26,561 bases of DNA from Endotrypanum monterogeii (GCA_000333855.2 CM007335.1:218389-244949), one strand, 5' to 3'. Positions 1 to 9,079 are shown, numbered from the stretch's first letter. The notes: generated by a model not told the origin, from the letters alone. Made by a program: numbers and translations.

Positions 1-97
1 TCTCCTCCGTCGTCGTCGTCGTCTCGTACGTAGACGACACTACGTACGTCCGTACGTCGTCGTCGTCGTCGTACCGTACCGTACGTACGTACTGTAC

Positions 98-98
<1 letters not shown>
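1..98. repeat. Compound CGT / CGTA simple repeat
   Basis: Runs of the trinucleotide CGT (GTC) alternate with the self-complementary tetranucleotide CGTA/GTAC. Because ACGT and GTAC are palindromic, the stretch can pair with itself at many registers. It leads directly into the TC tract at 99. The repeat touches the window edge, so its full length is unknown. Confidence 0.75.
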
Positions 99-137
<39 letters not shown>

Positions 138-178
138 TATATATATATATATATATATATAGTGAGAGAGAGAAAGAG
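99..178. repeat. (TC)n-(TA)n-(GA)n compound repeat forming an inverted repeat
   Basis: A TC tract (about 99-133) is followed by a TA tract (136-161) and then a GA tract (164-173, decaying to 178). The TC and GA arms are complementary and the TA centre is self-complementary, so the whole block can fold as one hairpin with only about one bulged base where TCTACTATA meets TATAGTGAGA. This is visible directly in the sequence. Any role is unknown. Confidence 0.85.
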
Positions 179-400
179 GGGGGGGTCTCACGTTTTGCCG
201 ACGGACTCAAATAGAAGCGGACGAGAAATGGGGTGACAGTGTCAGCTACTTTTATGGAAAGGGAATCGCGTTCGGTTGTTGTTACTATCATCCTGAAAAC
301 GACAGTGCTGTTTCTGGATCAAGGAAAGGTATACTCGCTGCTGCGCCACACACACAAATTTTGTTTTTAACTCCTGCTCTCTACATCAACTTTTTTAACG

Positions 401-430
401 TTTGTTTGTTTGTTTGTTTGTTTGTTTGTT
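401..430. repeat. (TTTG)n tract
   Basis: About 7.5 copies of the tetranucleotide TTTG are followed by a T run. A second tract with the same unit occurs at 22031-22050. It lies in non-coding spacer. Confidence 0.85.
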
Positions 431-699
431 TTTTTCGTGGGTGCTTTATGATATTTCATCATCCCCCTCTGCATGACTACACCCCTTTCACAAGATTTCG
501 ACCCCCCCCCCGCGGGCGCACCGACACAAGACATACAAGCCGATCTACGCGGGAAAAAAGTGGAATGGCATGAACCTCTCCTCGTCATCTGTGTAATGAT
601 GTTGCGAGTGATGTGGGACATGGAAGCGATTGCATTACTGGCAGGCCTCCTCTACGGGAATTACACCTGTGTGTTCCTCTTGTTCTTTCTTTATCGTGT

Positions 700-721
700 T
701 GTGTGTGTGTGTGTGTGTGTG
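700..721. repeat. (TG)n microsatellite
   Basis: Eleven uninterrupted TG dinucleotides lie in the spacer upstream of gene 1. Confidence 0.85.
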
Positions 722-825
722 AATTGCTCCTCTGCTTATTTCCAACCTTCTTTCGCTTCCCGGGATGCATGACCGCAGGTATGTTTGTGTCCCATTCGCC
801 GACCTCGACCACAACAAGCGTGTTA

Positions 826-847
826 CTACACACACACACACACGCCT

Positions 848-879
<32 letters not shown>
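826..879. repeat. (CA)n-(TA)n compound microsatellite
   Basis: Two CA blocks, interrupted by CGCCT, run straight into an (AT)11 block at 858-879. The same order, CA followed by TA on this strand, occurs again at 9628-9664 upstream of gene 3. Confidence 0.8.
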
Positions 880-1211
880 TTATACCTTCCTCGCCACCTC
901 GCTACCTCTCTCTTCTTTTTTTTTTTTCAAACTCCCATCAAGGAACGAAAGGAGAAAAAAAAAAGAGGAGAGGGGGGTGGACGTGCTCGCATTTTTTCCT
1001 CTGCTCTACCTCCCTTTCCCCTCCCCCCCCCTCCCACACACAAATCCCTCTCTTTCACCACTATTTCGTTGCAGACATTCACACTAAAGCCTGCAGAGAG
1101 CTCTACCGTCTTGTGTGGTGTTGTGTATGAGAAAGAGGGAAATATACAGAAAGTGTGGGTGGGTGGAGCTTCTCCTGTTTGGCCTGCACGCTGGGTTAAG
1201 GTGCGCACCTG

Positions 1212-1255
1212 ACTGTCCTGTACGGTTCTTTGTTGTCTCACCCTAAATCCTACAG
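1212..1255 (+). promoter_or_regulatory. Predicted spliced-leader trans-splice acceptor of gene 1
   Basis: A pyrimidine-rich stretch from about 1212 to 1250 ends in ACAG at 1252-1255. From the neighbouring AG at 1257-1258 to the start codon at 1415 there is no AG at all, and no ATG. This is the closest acceptor able to keep the start codon, giving a 5' UTR of about 159 nt plus the spliced leader. Inferred from the kinetoplastid rule of pyrimidine tract followed by AG; not proven. Confidence 0.45.
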
Positions 1256-1272
1256 GAGCACGCATACGTGGT

Positions 1273-1298
1273 TATATATATATATATATATATATATA
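1273..1298. repeat. (TA)13 microsatellite
   Basis: An uninterrupted TA tract sits between the predicted spliced-leader acceptor at 1255 and the start codon at 1415. It would therefore be part of the 5' UTR of the first gene if that acceptor is used. Confidence 0.85.
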
Positions 1299-1414
1299 CA
1301 TTTATCATTTATTTGTTAAACGCTTTCACCATTGGGCCACCTCTACTCTGTAACACTGCTCCCACCACCCCCCCCCCTCCTCTCCTCCGCTGCTCTTCCC
1401 TTTATCGGTATATT

Positions 1415-4400
1415 ATGTCGCTCCTTCGGGTGACACAGTCGGTGACAGCAGAGGGAAAAATCCAGATTGATGTACTTAACACGAGTGGACTCCCGCCGAG
1501 CCGAGCGGCCCCGCGGATATCAACAGGCAGCAGCAGCAGCAGCAGCAGAGGTCCTGGTGTTTCGAACGTACCCGACCGCGAGGAGCCATGCTCGCTGATC
1601 GTGTCACTGCGCTCATCCCACCCGCAATTCTTCTACTACCGAGGATTGCCTCAGAAGCAAGGCCCCCCAATGGCGATCTCCTGTCTGCACACAACGACTC
1701 CAGGAAGCGCAGGATACAGTGGCAACGGTGAGGACTACAATGTGCATCAACGCAGGACATCGTTGGTATGGAACTTGGAGGAGGATGTCGACCCGTGCAT
1801 CGAAGAAGCGTCGCGGGAGGCGTGGAAGGAGCTCAAATTTCTTCCAGTGACAGTGCCGGCTGCGGAAGCAGCAGCCCGGCCGGTAACGGCTGCAGCAACC
1901 CCCTCACTCCCCAACCAGTTGACTAAGCCAAGTAATGGAGAGGACCGCCCGCTGCTGGTGCGGGAAGAGCTGGCCGACTGTATTTTGCTGCCGGGGGAAC
2001 GACATACATTTTTGTTGGAGATCGACACCCCATCGGTTCTCCGCCGACTCGTAGCCCCGGTGGCACAAGAGAAGGCACAGGTGAAAAACAAGCCGCGAGC
2101 CTCACAACCCCCCTGGTCGGGTCAACAAACACCTTTACAGTCCACGGACAGCACTAGAACCACCCTCGACGACACCGGTATATTCCTGGTCGAGCACAAC
2201 TGCGGTGGAAGGAAAGGCTTTCTCACGCAAGTAGACGCCATTGTCCACACAGACAAGCGTAACCCTGCCTCGCCCCTCAAATCCGTGCACCCCGCTGAAA
2301 AAAATGCTACGTTGACTTCTGGCGATGGGGGACACCAGCCACTCTCGCACAAACTTGACGCTCCTGAGCTCACAAACAGAAGCGGTAACACGAACAAGAC
2401 CAAGACCAGCAGCGACAAGCACGCGAACAGTCGCACAGCCCAGCTGGGCAGGAAACAGCAGCTGGCACGTAAGGGAGCACCTCCGCTCGATGCCCATAGC
2501 AGGAAGGCTAACCTGAAGGGCGGCACGAAGACCCAGAAAGACGAAAGCAACGAGCAAACAGACTCAGATCTGGACTCAAACGCTACGGTCAACAGCGATG
2601 AGTGCGTGTCCTCGCGACCGCCGCTGAGCATCGTGAGGAATAGCACGAGCACGCGCAGGTCGCTAGGCACCGCATCCCCCGCCGCCGCAACCGCTCCGAG
2701 CGACTCCGTGCTCGGCTCCTCCAACTCCACAGAAGAGAGCAGCCCCTTTGCCAGGAAACCCTACAGAGACGGCGATCGAAGATCGGATGCGCTTTCGCAC
2801 ATCGACGCGGGGAGTTGTGATGCACCCTCGATACCCTGCGCGAGTGAGGTGGACGAGACGACAGACCTGGAGAATGGCAACATGCCCCACCCACAAAGAT
2901 GGTCGTCACTTGTGCCAGTATCGCAGCGCCCCACCTTTTATGTCTACTATGCACCGCTCGGGGACGAGAACAAGTGTTTGGAGCATGCCCGCAAGTGGCT
3001 CCTGAAAGAACAACTTGCTTACCGATTGTGGCTGGGCAGCACAGTGCGCAAGGTTGTAGAACTCGAGCGCAGGCGCGAGTTAGGGTGGACACGTCGAAGT
3101 GATGGCTCGGTGCAGTCGCGGGACCCGCCACTCGGTGCCCGGCGTGTGCTGCCACCCACACTTGGGGAGCTTGTCCGCTGGCGTGCCGATGGTGGCGGGG
3201 GCGGCAGCGGCAGCGGTGCCGCCCTTGATACCATCACGCAATCACCCATCACCGCTGCTGTCTTTCAGTACTACTACGGCAGTAACTCGCTCGACAGCGG
3301 CGTGCGTCGAGTCGACCTGCCCACCCGCGGCGGCGGCGGCGGCGGTAACCCCGACAGTCACCGCAGCACCAGGGCCCTTGTGGAACTCCCTCCGTCCTTC
3401 GCCTCCACGAGGCGTCATCGGGTGAGTAAAAAAGCGCACAAAATGTTCAGGGAAGATCGCAACGGCGCAGGGGCAGTGGTGCTGCCGCTGAGGTTAGTAC
3501 AACGACACCCCGCAGCACTGCACTCCCACCCGATCGCTGGCAGCAGCGAGTTCAGCCCCCCGTCCAAAACAAAATTCTGCAGCCTCTCCATGTCGCCGTT
3601 CGCCCAGCAGCCGCAGCACCCCTGGAACCCGCGCACCTTCAACGCCTCCCCCTCCCCACGGCCATACACTGTGGATAAATCCACAGATCAGGAGGACAAC
3701 TGGGGCAGCAGCTCGCGCCTGAGTGAACACAAATTTTCCGAGCCACACAGGGGGGAACCACTCGGCTTCAAGGCCGGATGTGGTATGGCTCTCCTCGAGG
3801 AATCCCTGCCTGGTCTGCCAACGCCCTCGCATAACTCCATCGCAGAGGGGGCCACCACCGCGATGCCGTTGCAGAGAGATCACACTAAGATACTGACAAA
3901 CACGACTCAAAAAATCCTCTCCGAGAGCATCAGGGTAGATCGCACCGACACGCTTGACCCTGCCACAGCAGAGATGGCGGCAATGAACCCTTCCATGACT
4001 CAGTGGTCACCGCTTTTCCATATGCACCATCAGGATCAATCCCGGCACCCCGAATCGCCGCTGCAGTCGCAGCCGGGTCCTCAGTCGACCTCTTCGGTCG
4101 GGGAGGTGGCCTCCTCAGATAGCTTTACGTGGAACAACAGCAGCAGTTGTACAATTCCCCTCCCCTCTGTCTCGTCGAAAGTAGAGCGAGTGAAGTTGGG
4201 CGTTGCGCCGAGCCCCTCGAGTCGCGCGCCGGACAGCCTCACCGTCACCCATGACCTCCCCGGTGCTGCGCCGATGATGGGTCAGTCGGTCAGTCCCAAC
4301 GGCAGAAAATTTCCCCTTACAGATGCACTTGTTTCCGGGCCAGTCATCGATGGTTCTCTTTCCCTGAGCACGTCGGTAAGCAACTTGGCAGCACAGCTCC

Positions 4401-4921
4401 TACAGCCGTTCTATGGCGGCAACAGCGTCAAGATCGAGGCGGAGGACGAGGCCCACTCCTCACCACACTGGCGCAATATTTCCTCTGCGCCACCGCAGAC
4501 GCTGATGTACCGCCGCCGCGCCAACGGTCTTACGAACAATCTCACGATGAGCACACTCGTCACCAACGGCAGCCTCTCTATACGCCGCCAAGAGAGCCTA
4601 AATTGGATCGCCGGTCAATCGAAGGCTGCCAGCACACAGGTGAGGGTTGCCGCAAGGCAGTTCACCGTGAGGGCGGGTGTCGCCTGCTCCACGGCAGTCG
4701 ACCTTGCGCAGCAACACGGCCCGCCGATCATGAGCACACTCACAAGCGTCGTGAACATCATCAGGGACACGGTCTTCACTTCCGAGAACGTTCAGATGAT
4801 GCAGGTAACAATAACGCCGCTGATAATGGTGTTGTCTATTCTCGTGGTCGCATACCTCATCCTCGGCGGCGAGGGCGATGATGAGATCTTCATGTTAATG
4901 GAGAACAGAGGCCTCCTTTGA
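1415..4921 (+). CDS. Large disordered protein with a C-terminal transmembrane segment (hypothetical, 1168 aa)
   Basis: I do not recognise the family. The open frame reaches upstream only to non-ATG codons through a TA repeat, so the ATG at 1415 (Met-Ser-Leu-Leu-Arg) is the natural start. Most of the protein is low-complexity Ser/Thr/Pro/Gly sequence: a Ser run from an AGC repeat near residue 40, and Gly/Ser stretches around 595 and 640. More ordered islands are residues 59-95 (aromatic, with FFYY), 185-205 and 254-280, and above all 496-570, an aromatic block (FYVYY) followed by a basic amphipathic helix-like segment rich in Lys, Arg, Leu and Glu. Residues about 1131-1150 form one hydrophobic segment followed by an 18-residue acidic tail. 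No N-terminal signal peptide is visible, so a tail-anchored protein facing the cytosol, on ER or outer mitochondrial membrane, is the simplest inference. The frame ends in TGA and has no breaks. Confidence 0.85.
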   Translation: MSLLRVTQSVTAEGKIQIDVLNTSGLPPSRAAPRISTGSSSSSSRGPGVSNVPDREEPCSLIVSLRSSHPQFFYYRGLPQKQGPPMAISCLHTTTPGSAGYSGNGEDYNVHQRRTSLVWNLEEDVDPCIEEASREAWKELKFLPVTVPAAEAAARPVTAAATPSLPNQLTKPSNGEDRPLLVREELADCILLPGERHTFLLEIDTPSVLRRLVAPVAQEKAQVKNKPRASQPPWSGQQTPLQSTDSTRTTLDDTGIFLVEHNCGGRKGFLTQVDAIVHTDKRNPASPLKSVHPAEKNATLTSGDGGHQPLSHKLDAPELTNRSGNTNKTKTSSDKHANSRTAQLGRKQQLARKGAPPLDAHSRKANLKGGTKTQKDESNEQTDSDLDSNATVNSDECVSSRPPLSIVRNSTSTRRSLGTASPAAATAPSDSVLGSSNSTEESSPFARKPYRDGDRRSDALSHIDAGSCDAPSIPCASEVDETTDLENGNMPHPQRWSSLVPVSQRPTFYVYYAPLGDENKCLEHARKWLLKEQLAYRLWLGSTVRKVVELERRRELGWTRRSDGSVQSRDPPLGARRVLPPTLGELVRWRADGGGGGSGSGAALDTITQSPITAAVFQYYYGSNSLDSGVRRVDLPTRGGGGGGNPDSHRSTRALVELPPSFASTRRHRVSKKAHKMFREDRNGAGAVVLPLRLVQRHPAALHSHPIAGSSEFSPPSKTKFCSLSMSPFAQQPQHPWNPRTFNASPSPRPYTVDKSTDQEDNWGSSSRLSEHKFSEPHRGEPLGFKAGCGMALLEESLPGLPTPSHNSIAEGATTAMPLQRDHTKILTNTTQKILSESIRVDRTDTLDPATAEMAAMNPSMTQWSPLFHMHHQDQSRHPESPLQSQPGPQSTSSVGEVASSDSFTWNNSSSCTIPLPSVSSKVERVKLGVAPSPSSRAPDSLTVTHDLPGAAPMMGQSVSPNGRKFPLTDALVSGPVIDGSLSLSTSVSNLAAQLLQPFYGGNSVKIEAEDEAHSSPHWRNISSAPPQTLMYRRRANGLTNNLTMSTLVTNGSLSIRRQESLNWIAGQSKAASTQVRVAARQFTVRAGVACSTAVDLAQQHGPPIMSTLTSVVNIIRDTVFTSENVQMMQVTITPLIMVLSILVVAYLILGGEGDDEIFMLMENRGLL

Positions 4922-4987
4922 CACCAATGGAAGGCAAGGTGTAGGTCCAGGGAAAGGAATCGGAGGGAGAAAAAAACGAATATTCAT

Positions 4988-4992
<5 letters not shown>

Positions 4993-5022
<30 letters not shown>
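4993..5022. repeat. (TG)15 microsatellite
   Basis: Uninterrupted TG repeat about 70 bases after the stop codon of the first gene, therefore probably inside its 3' UTR. Confidence 0.85.
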
Positions 5023-5023
<1 letters not shown>

Positions 5024-5109
5024 ATTCATGTTGACTCACGTCTGAAAACCTCGCCCTCCATTCCCTTTGCGGGAGGTGTAAGGTACGCACGATGCATCAC
5101 TAAGACCAC

Positions 5110-5165
5110 TATATATATATATATATATAATATATATATATATATAGTATTATTATTATTATTAT
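5110..5165. repeat. (TA)n followed by (TAT)n
   Basis: A TA tract with one central TAATA interruption (5110-5146) passes into a TAT trinucleotide repeat to about 5165. The TA part is flanked by ACTAT and ATAGT and can fold on itself. Confidence 0.8.
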
Positions 5166-5291
5166 ATTTGTTTATTACATATATCGTGACGTGCGTCAAC
5201 TGTGAAACTATTGCTATCGCTCTCGAAAGATACAATAAAAGGCAAACAATACCACTTCGTGCCCACCCTACCCGACCCTACCCCCCCCCAA

Positions 5292-5293
<2 letters not shown>

Positions 5294-5322
<29 letters not shown>
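5294..5322. repeat. (AC)n microsatellite
   Basis: About 14 AC units are preceded by a C homopolymer and followed by CATATG. Non-coding. Confidence 0.85.
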
Positions 5323-5325
<3 letters not shown>

Positions 5326-5724
5326 GTTTTGTCTGTTGTCGGCCGTGTCTGTGTGCCTGCAATATCTGAGTCACCACCATGATCGCGCCTCCAACTAGTC
5401 CTCTGGTGCACTCGTGTGATGCAACCATGTGGTGCATGCGACTTGGAGCAGTAGTTGGCCCCTGCCACCTCAGAGGCGACTGTGCCCAAGAGTCCCCTCA
5501 TCTCCTCTCCTCGCATTCCCTTCGTCCCCGACTTCCTCGTGTAGCATCTCTCTAGGCACATACATTCTGACAGAGCATAATAATAATAAGAATAATAAAC
5601 TGAGAGAAACAGCCTCCCCTCCCCCCATGTGATTTGACACTGTTGAATTCTGTTGGCTTATCTTTCTCTCTTTTTCTCTCTGCGCATTCTATCATATTTA
5701 TTTATTCATTTATTTTACGCGACG

Positions 5725-5753
5725 GTGTGTCTGTGTGTGTGTGTGTGTGTGTG
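5725..5753. repeat. (TG)n microsatellite
   Basis: TG repeat interrupted once by TCTG, about 170 bases upstream of the Sec14 start codon. Confidence 0.8.
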
Positions 5754-5821
5754 CGTTGCCTTTTCGTTTTCTGCTATCCAAAAAATCTAATTATCGCCTG
5801 CACATCGTCCTGATCACCGCT

Positions 5822-5875
5822 ACCGCTACACCTCTCACACCACCACCACCCTCACCCTCCGTTCTCCCCTATAAG
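5822..5875 (+). promoter_or_regulatory. Predicted trans-splice acceptor of the Sec14 gene
   Basis: A C/T-rich tract from about 5822 to 5870 ends in an AG at 5874-5875 (a second AG at 5876-5877). No ATG occurs between it and the start codon at 5926, giving a 5' UTR of about 50 nt that itself carries a GTC repeat. Inferred. Confidence 0.5.
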
Positions 5876-5925
5876 AGCGGCGTTCCTCCTTCTTTTTTGC
5901 CGTCGTCGCCGTCGTCGTCGTCGCC

Positions 5926-7461
5926 ATGGCCTCACTGGACGCCTGTCGAGAGCGCTATCTGAAGGATCTTGCCAACCAGACGCACTGCTGTGCAGTGAAA
6001 CACATCAACGATGAGTTGAAGGAAGCCAATCGTCAAGTATTCGATCAGCTCGTCATTTATCAAGAAGCAATCGATACAAAAGGAATGCTTCCCTACGGGA
6101 CAGACTCAAAAGAGGATAAAAAATCGAAAATCAAAAGTACCGCGCCTGTGTACCCGGAGAACTTATCCATTCAAGATCCGCGTCAGCTCCGGCAAATCCT
6201 GCCCATCCCTGATATACACAAAATATCGGATTGCGACATCATCTATCGATTTCTCATCGCCAGACGAATAGACGTTCATCTGGCCACCACCGACATCCTG
6301 CATTACATTGGCTTCCGTGAAAAGTATAACCTTAATATGATCCTCTGGGACCGAGAGGTGGAGTCTCTCTTCAACGGCCTCGATGGTGAGGAGCTGGTGG
6401 AGCAGGTGATGACTGAAACAATGAAAGGTGCCACCTCTGCCGCAAAGGTGAAGATCACGCGTCCGCTGCTGCAGGCCGGTTGGGCGGCGTGGAACTGTGG
6501 GGTGGACAGGCTTGGCCACGTCATCTTCTACCAGCGGCCGAATCCGAAGGAGTTGGCGATGCTAGAAAAGCGGTGGCCCTACGTCGATGATCACTACGAC
6601 TGCCGCCACCCCGACTTCCACTCGGTCACGCCGCCCTACACCAACCTGCTCCCACGGCTGTACCTCCGACAACTCGAGAAAGGCCGCCGTCTCTCGCGTC
6701 TTCTCAATTACAATCAGCAGCACATTATCCGGGAATGCCTGCATGTGCAGACTGGGGAACAGCCTGTGTCGGCGGACGCATTCATGGACAACGGCGGTGG
6801 TACCACATGTCTTGTCGACGTGGGTTGCGTGAAGGTGTCCCACATCACCTCCAGCAAGCTAAAGCGAACCTTCAAACTATTCCGCCTCCTTTCCCTGATG
6901 GGGCAGAGCTTCTACCCAGAGAACATGCATCGCATGATCATTGTCAACGGCGGGTTTGTGTTCAAAATGCTCTTCAAATTGATTCGCCCCTGGCTAGACA
7001 CACAGACGCAGGGGAAAATATTGCTCCTCTCCGCGACCAACAAATCCAGCCCGGCCGACCTCAGCAGTGACTCAAACAGCATGCCGCCGGACAAGGCGGC
7101 GACAAACAGCGAGGAGAGCGAGGATGACGCGCAGTCGACAGTGGCCAATGCGTCCAAAAAGGAAGACCTTGCATTGCGCGATGCACTGTCGGAGTATATC
7201 TCGAAGGACTTTATTCCCTCGTGGTACGGTGGGAACCTCGCCGCCATCGACTCACCACTTTTTTACGGAGGTTCCCCACCAAAACACCTCTTACAGAATA
7301 CCCACTTCGAGGCCGCGTGCGGGCGTCTCCGCACCCCGGTAATGCCCGAGCTGCTAACGGACGAACTCATCTTTGCCAACGCACAGGAAGGGGAGGCGGT
7401 CACTCAGCAAGAGTGGGAAATGTTTCGTACGCAGATAAAAATAAAGAAGCGCTGCGAATAG
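5926..7461 (+). CDS. Sec14 / CRAL-TRIO domain lipid-transfer-type protein (511 aa)
   Basis: Sec14-family proteins bind one lipid in a hydrophobic pocket and present or exchange it between membranes, often coupling phosphoinositide synthesis to trafficking. Residues about 100-145 match the CRAL-TRIO N-terminal helical region (RFLIARRIDVHLA). Residues about 186-436 match the lipid-binding fold: GVDRLGHVIFYQRP at 192-205 is the typical opening strand, YPENMHRMIIVNGG starting at 330 is the core strand and helix, RPWLD follows, and YISKDFIPSWYGG (424-436) is the closing element. A Ser/Asp/Glu-rich insert of about 43 residues (372-414) separates the last two elements. The first ~95 residues are polar and helical; no signal peptide or membrane segment is seen, so the protein is probably cytosolic and peripheral. 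The ATG at 5926 lies in GCCATGG, after a GTC repeat. The ligand cannot be predicted. Confidence 0.92.
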   Translation: MASLDACRERYLKDLANQTHCCAVKHINDELKEANRQVFDQLVIYQEAIDTKGMLPYGTDSKEDKKSKIKSTAPVYPENLSIQDPRQLRQILPIPDIHKISDCDIIYRFLIARRIDVHLATTDILHYIGFREKYNLNMILWDREVESLFNGLDGEELVEQVMTETMKGATSAAKVKITRPLLQAGWAAWNCGVDRLGHVIFYQRPNPKELAMLEKRWPYVDDHYDCRHPDFHSVTPPYTNLLPRLYLRQLEKGRRLSRLLNYNQQHIIRECLHVQTGEQPVSADAFMDNGGGTTCLVDVGCVKVSHITSSKLKRTFKLFRLLSLMGQSFYPENMHRMIIVNGGFVFKMLFKLIRPWLDTQTQGKILLLSATNKSSPADLSSDSNSMPPDKAATNSEESEDDAQSTVANASKKEDLALRDALSEYISKDFIPSWYGGNLAAIDSPLFYGGSPPKHLLQNTHFEAACGRLRTPVMPELLTDELIFANAQEGEAVTQQEWEMFRTQIKIKKRCE

Positions 7462-8849
7462 GTGAAGGAAGAGGGGGACGAAAAGGAAGGTGACGGAGTG
7501 GGAGCCAACCAGGAACAAAGACATAAATCTTTGTCGGCATTCTCCTTCATACATACATACACACACACAGACACACACTCCTCGCCTCTATCTCGACGCC
7601 CCCCATCACGGATGCAGAATGCATACGCGAAGCTGTACTTCCTACTATCGTCTGTCACACCGAGAGGAGGACCTCTCTCCCGCAGCTCATCTTCCCGACA
7701 TCAAGAGGCGCCGTGGCAGCCAAGCACCACCAGGAATGTTTACGCCAATACTGTCTATCTGTTGATCTCTTTTACCGCTTCCCCTCCCTTTCATCCCCCT
7801 TCTACCCCTCTCCACGCATCCTTGGTGACCTCTCTTTTCGCTTCCAGGAGTTGCCAAGTCGATTGTGGTGCATCGGCGTAGATGCGACCTGGTCACGTGC
7901 GCTAGATAGCGACGCAGCAGGCCCACACACCTCCGCGGACGCCGCCGCCTCCACGCTCAATCGCAAACAAAGCGCCAGTATGTCTCATCTAGCCCACCCT
8001 CGACCATCCACATGTAGAGGATTCCGATCCACTCTGATGTTTCCACTGAGTACAGTATCGGCTTGAGAGGAGGGAGAGCGGGACGGGGGGAGGGGGGCAT
8101 GTAAGCAGTTCACATCTTTTTTTTTCTGGATTATTTTTTTCTTCCCCCTTTGTGATTAGTGCAAAACGTTCTCACACACTATATTATATATTTGCATGTT
8201 TGCTTTGATGATGTTGGCGTACCTCTCTTTTTTTTTTCCCCGGTCATACGCCCGTAACCCTTTCAGAGCTCTTTTTTTTTAATGACTCTGCCCTGAGCAG
8301 TGTCTACGATCCTCCCCCCCCCCCTACACCACCCTCCACACCTCTGTGGGTGGGTGGGTTATCTGCAAATGAGAGAAAGTTGTGTGTGTGTGTTTGTGTT
8401 TAGAGGAGGGGAAGGAAGCAGGCAGCGAGGGGGAGAAATCGGGGGACCTCTCCCAGCGTTGCTGTGCAAGCGAAGGAGGCGGCTCGAAACCAAAAAAAAA
8501 GCCCTTTCTTGTCCTTAAAGGGATTGCTCTGCGCGGGTTGATGCGGGGGGGGGAGGGGATATAGAGGTCCCTCTCCCTTCATGGTATCCCGCGCCGTCCT
8601 CCCCTATGATTCCCTCCACTCTTTTGCATCGCCTTGGAATAAATTTGTAAAGTGGGGCGCGAGATGATATTTTTCGGAAGAAAGGGAGGAATTTTTTGGT
8701 GCACGAACCCTCTGGGGTGTGGAGCACTCGTCGAGAAGAAAAGAAAAGCGACGCGCAAGCAGATTCCCATAGAATAAGCGAAGGGCACCCCATTTATCTC
8801 CCAATTGCCTCCATGACAGAACATTGCTTTGCACTAACCGCGTATGGAA

Positions 8850-8852
8850 TTA

Positions 8853-8887
<35 letters not shown>
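8850..8887. repeat. (TA)n microsatellite, one C interruption
   Basis: TA repeat with a single C at 8871, in the long spacer after the Sec14 gene. Confidence 0.85.
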
Positions 8888-9053
8888 GCACGAATGCACG
8901 AGTGGGCGCCTCGGATTGATCTACCCTCTTCCCGTCGTTCTTTTTTTTTTTTTCCAATTGCAGTGAGATAGACACAGAAACTATATTTCTTTTTAGGGAT
9001 GAGAGGAGGGGGGGGAAGGCGATGAGTGCGATTGCGCATGCTACAAACGAAGC

Positions 9054-9079
9054 ATATATATATATATATGTATGTATGT
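9054..9079. repeat. (TA)n grading into (TATG)n
   Basis: A TA tract decays into TATG/TGTA units. Non-coding. Confidence 0.75.

Larger units (their letters stand above)
1..1414. other. Spacer upstream of the first gene (1.4 kb, repeat-rich)
   Basis: No convincing gene is present. The stretch holds CGT/CGTA repeats at its left edge, a TC-TA-GA compound repeat, a TTTG tract, several TG/CA and TA microsatellites and C- or T-homopolymers. Long open frames here, such as the one at 613-1212, start at non-ATG codons and translate into microsatellite dipeptides (repeated Cys-Val, Thr-His, Ile-Tyr), so I treat them as chance. The region should contain the 3' UTR of a gene lying to the left of the window and the trans-splicing signals for the gene starting at 1415. 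Confidence 0.7.
4922..5925. other. Spacer between gene 1 and the Sec14 gene
   Basis: No gene is supported. The first part should be the 3' UTR of the preceding gene. It contains (TG)n, a TA repeat with an adjacent TAT repeat, (CA)n and a second (TG)n. Pyrimidine-rich sequence increases towards the next start codon, as expected for a 5' trans-splicing region. Confidence 0.7.

Noticed and set aside
613..1212. 199-codon open frame on the + strand
   Set aside because: It starts at GTG and translates TG, CA and TA microsatellites into dipeptide repeats; there is no ATG start or protein-like composition.
2122..2730. Minus-strand 202-codon frame overlapping gene 1
   Set aside because: Shadow of the GC-rich coding frame on the opposite strand. 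The + strand frame has an upstream splice acceptor and spans the whole interval.
3078..3088. TTAGGG-like sequence as telomeric repeat
   Set aside because: A single occurrence inside a coding frame; no tandem copies.
7713..8066. 117-codon frame after the Sec14 gene as a small gene
   Set aside because: The start is GTG, the only internal ATG is near the end, and composition is unconvincing. Best explained as 3' UTR.
8204..8296. TGATGA with a downstream CTGA as a C/D snoRNA
   Set aside because: The interval is interrupted by two long T runs and lacks a terminal stem. The motif pairing is likely chance.
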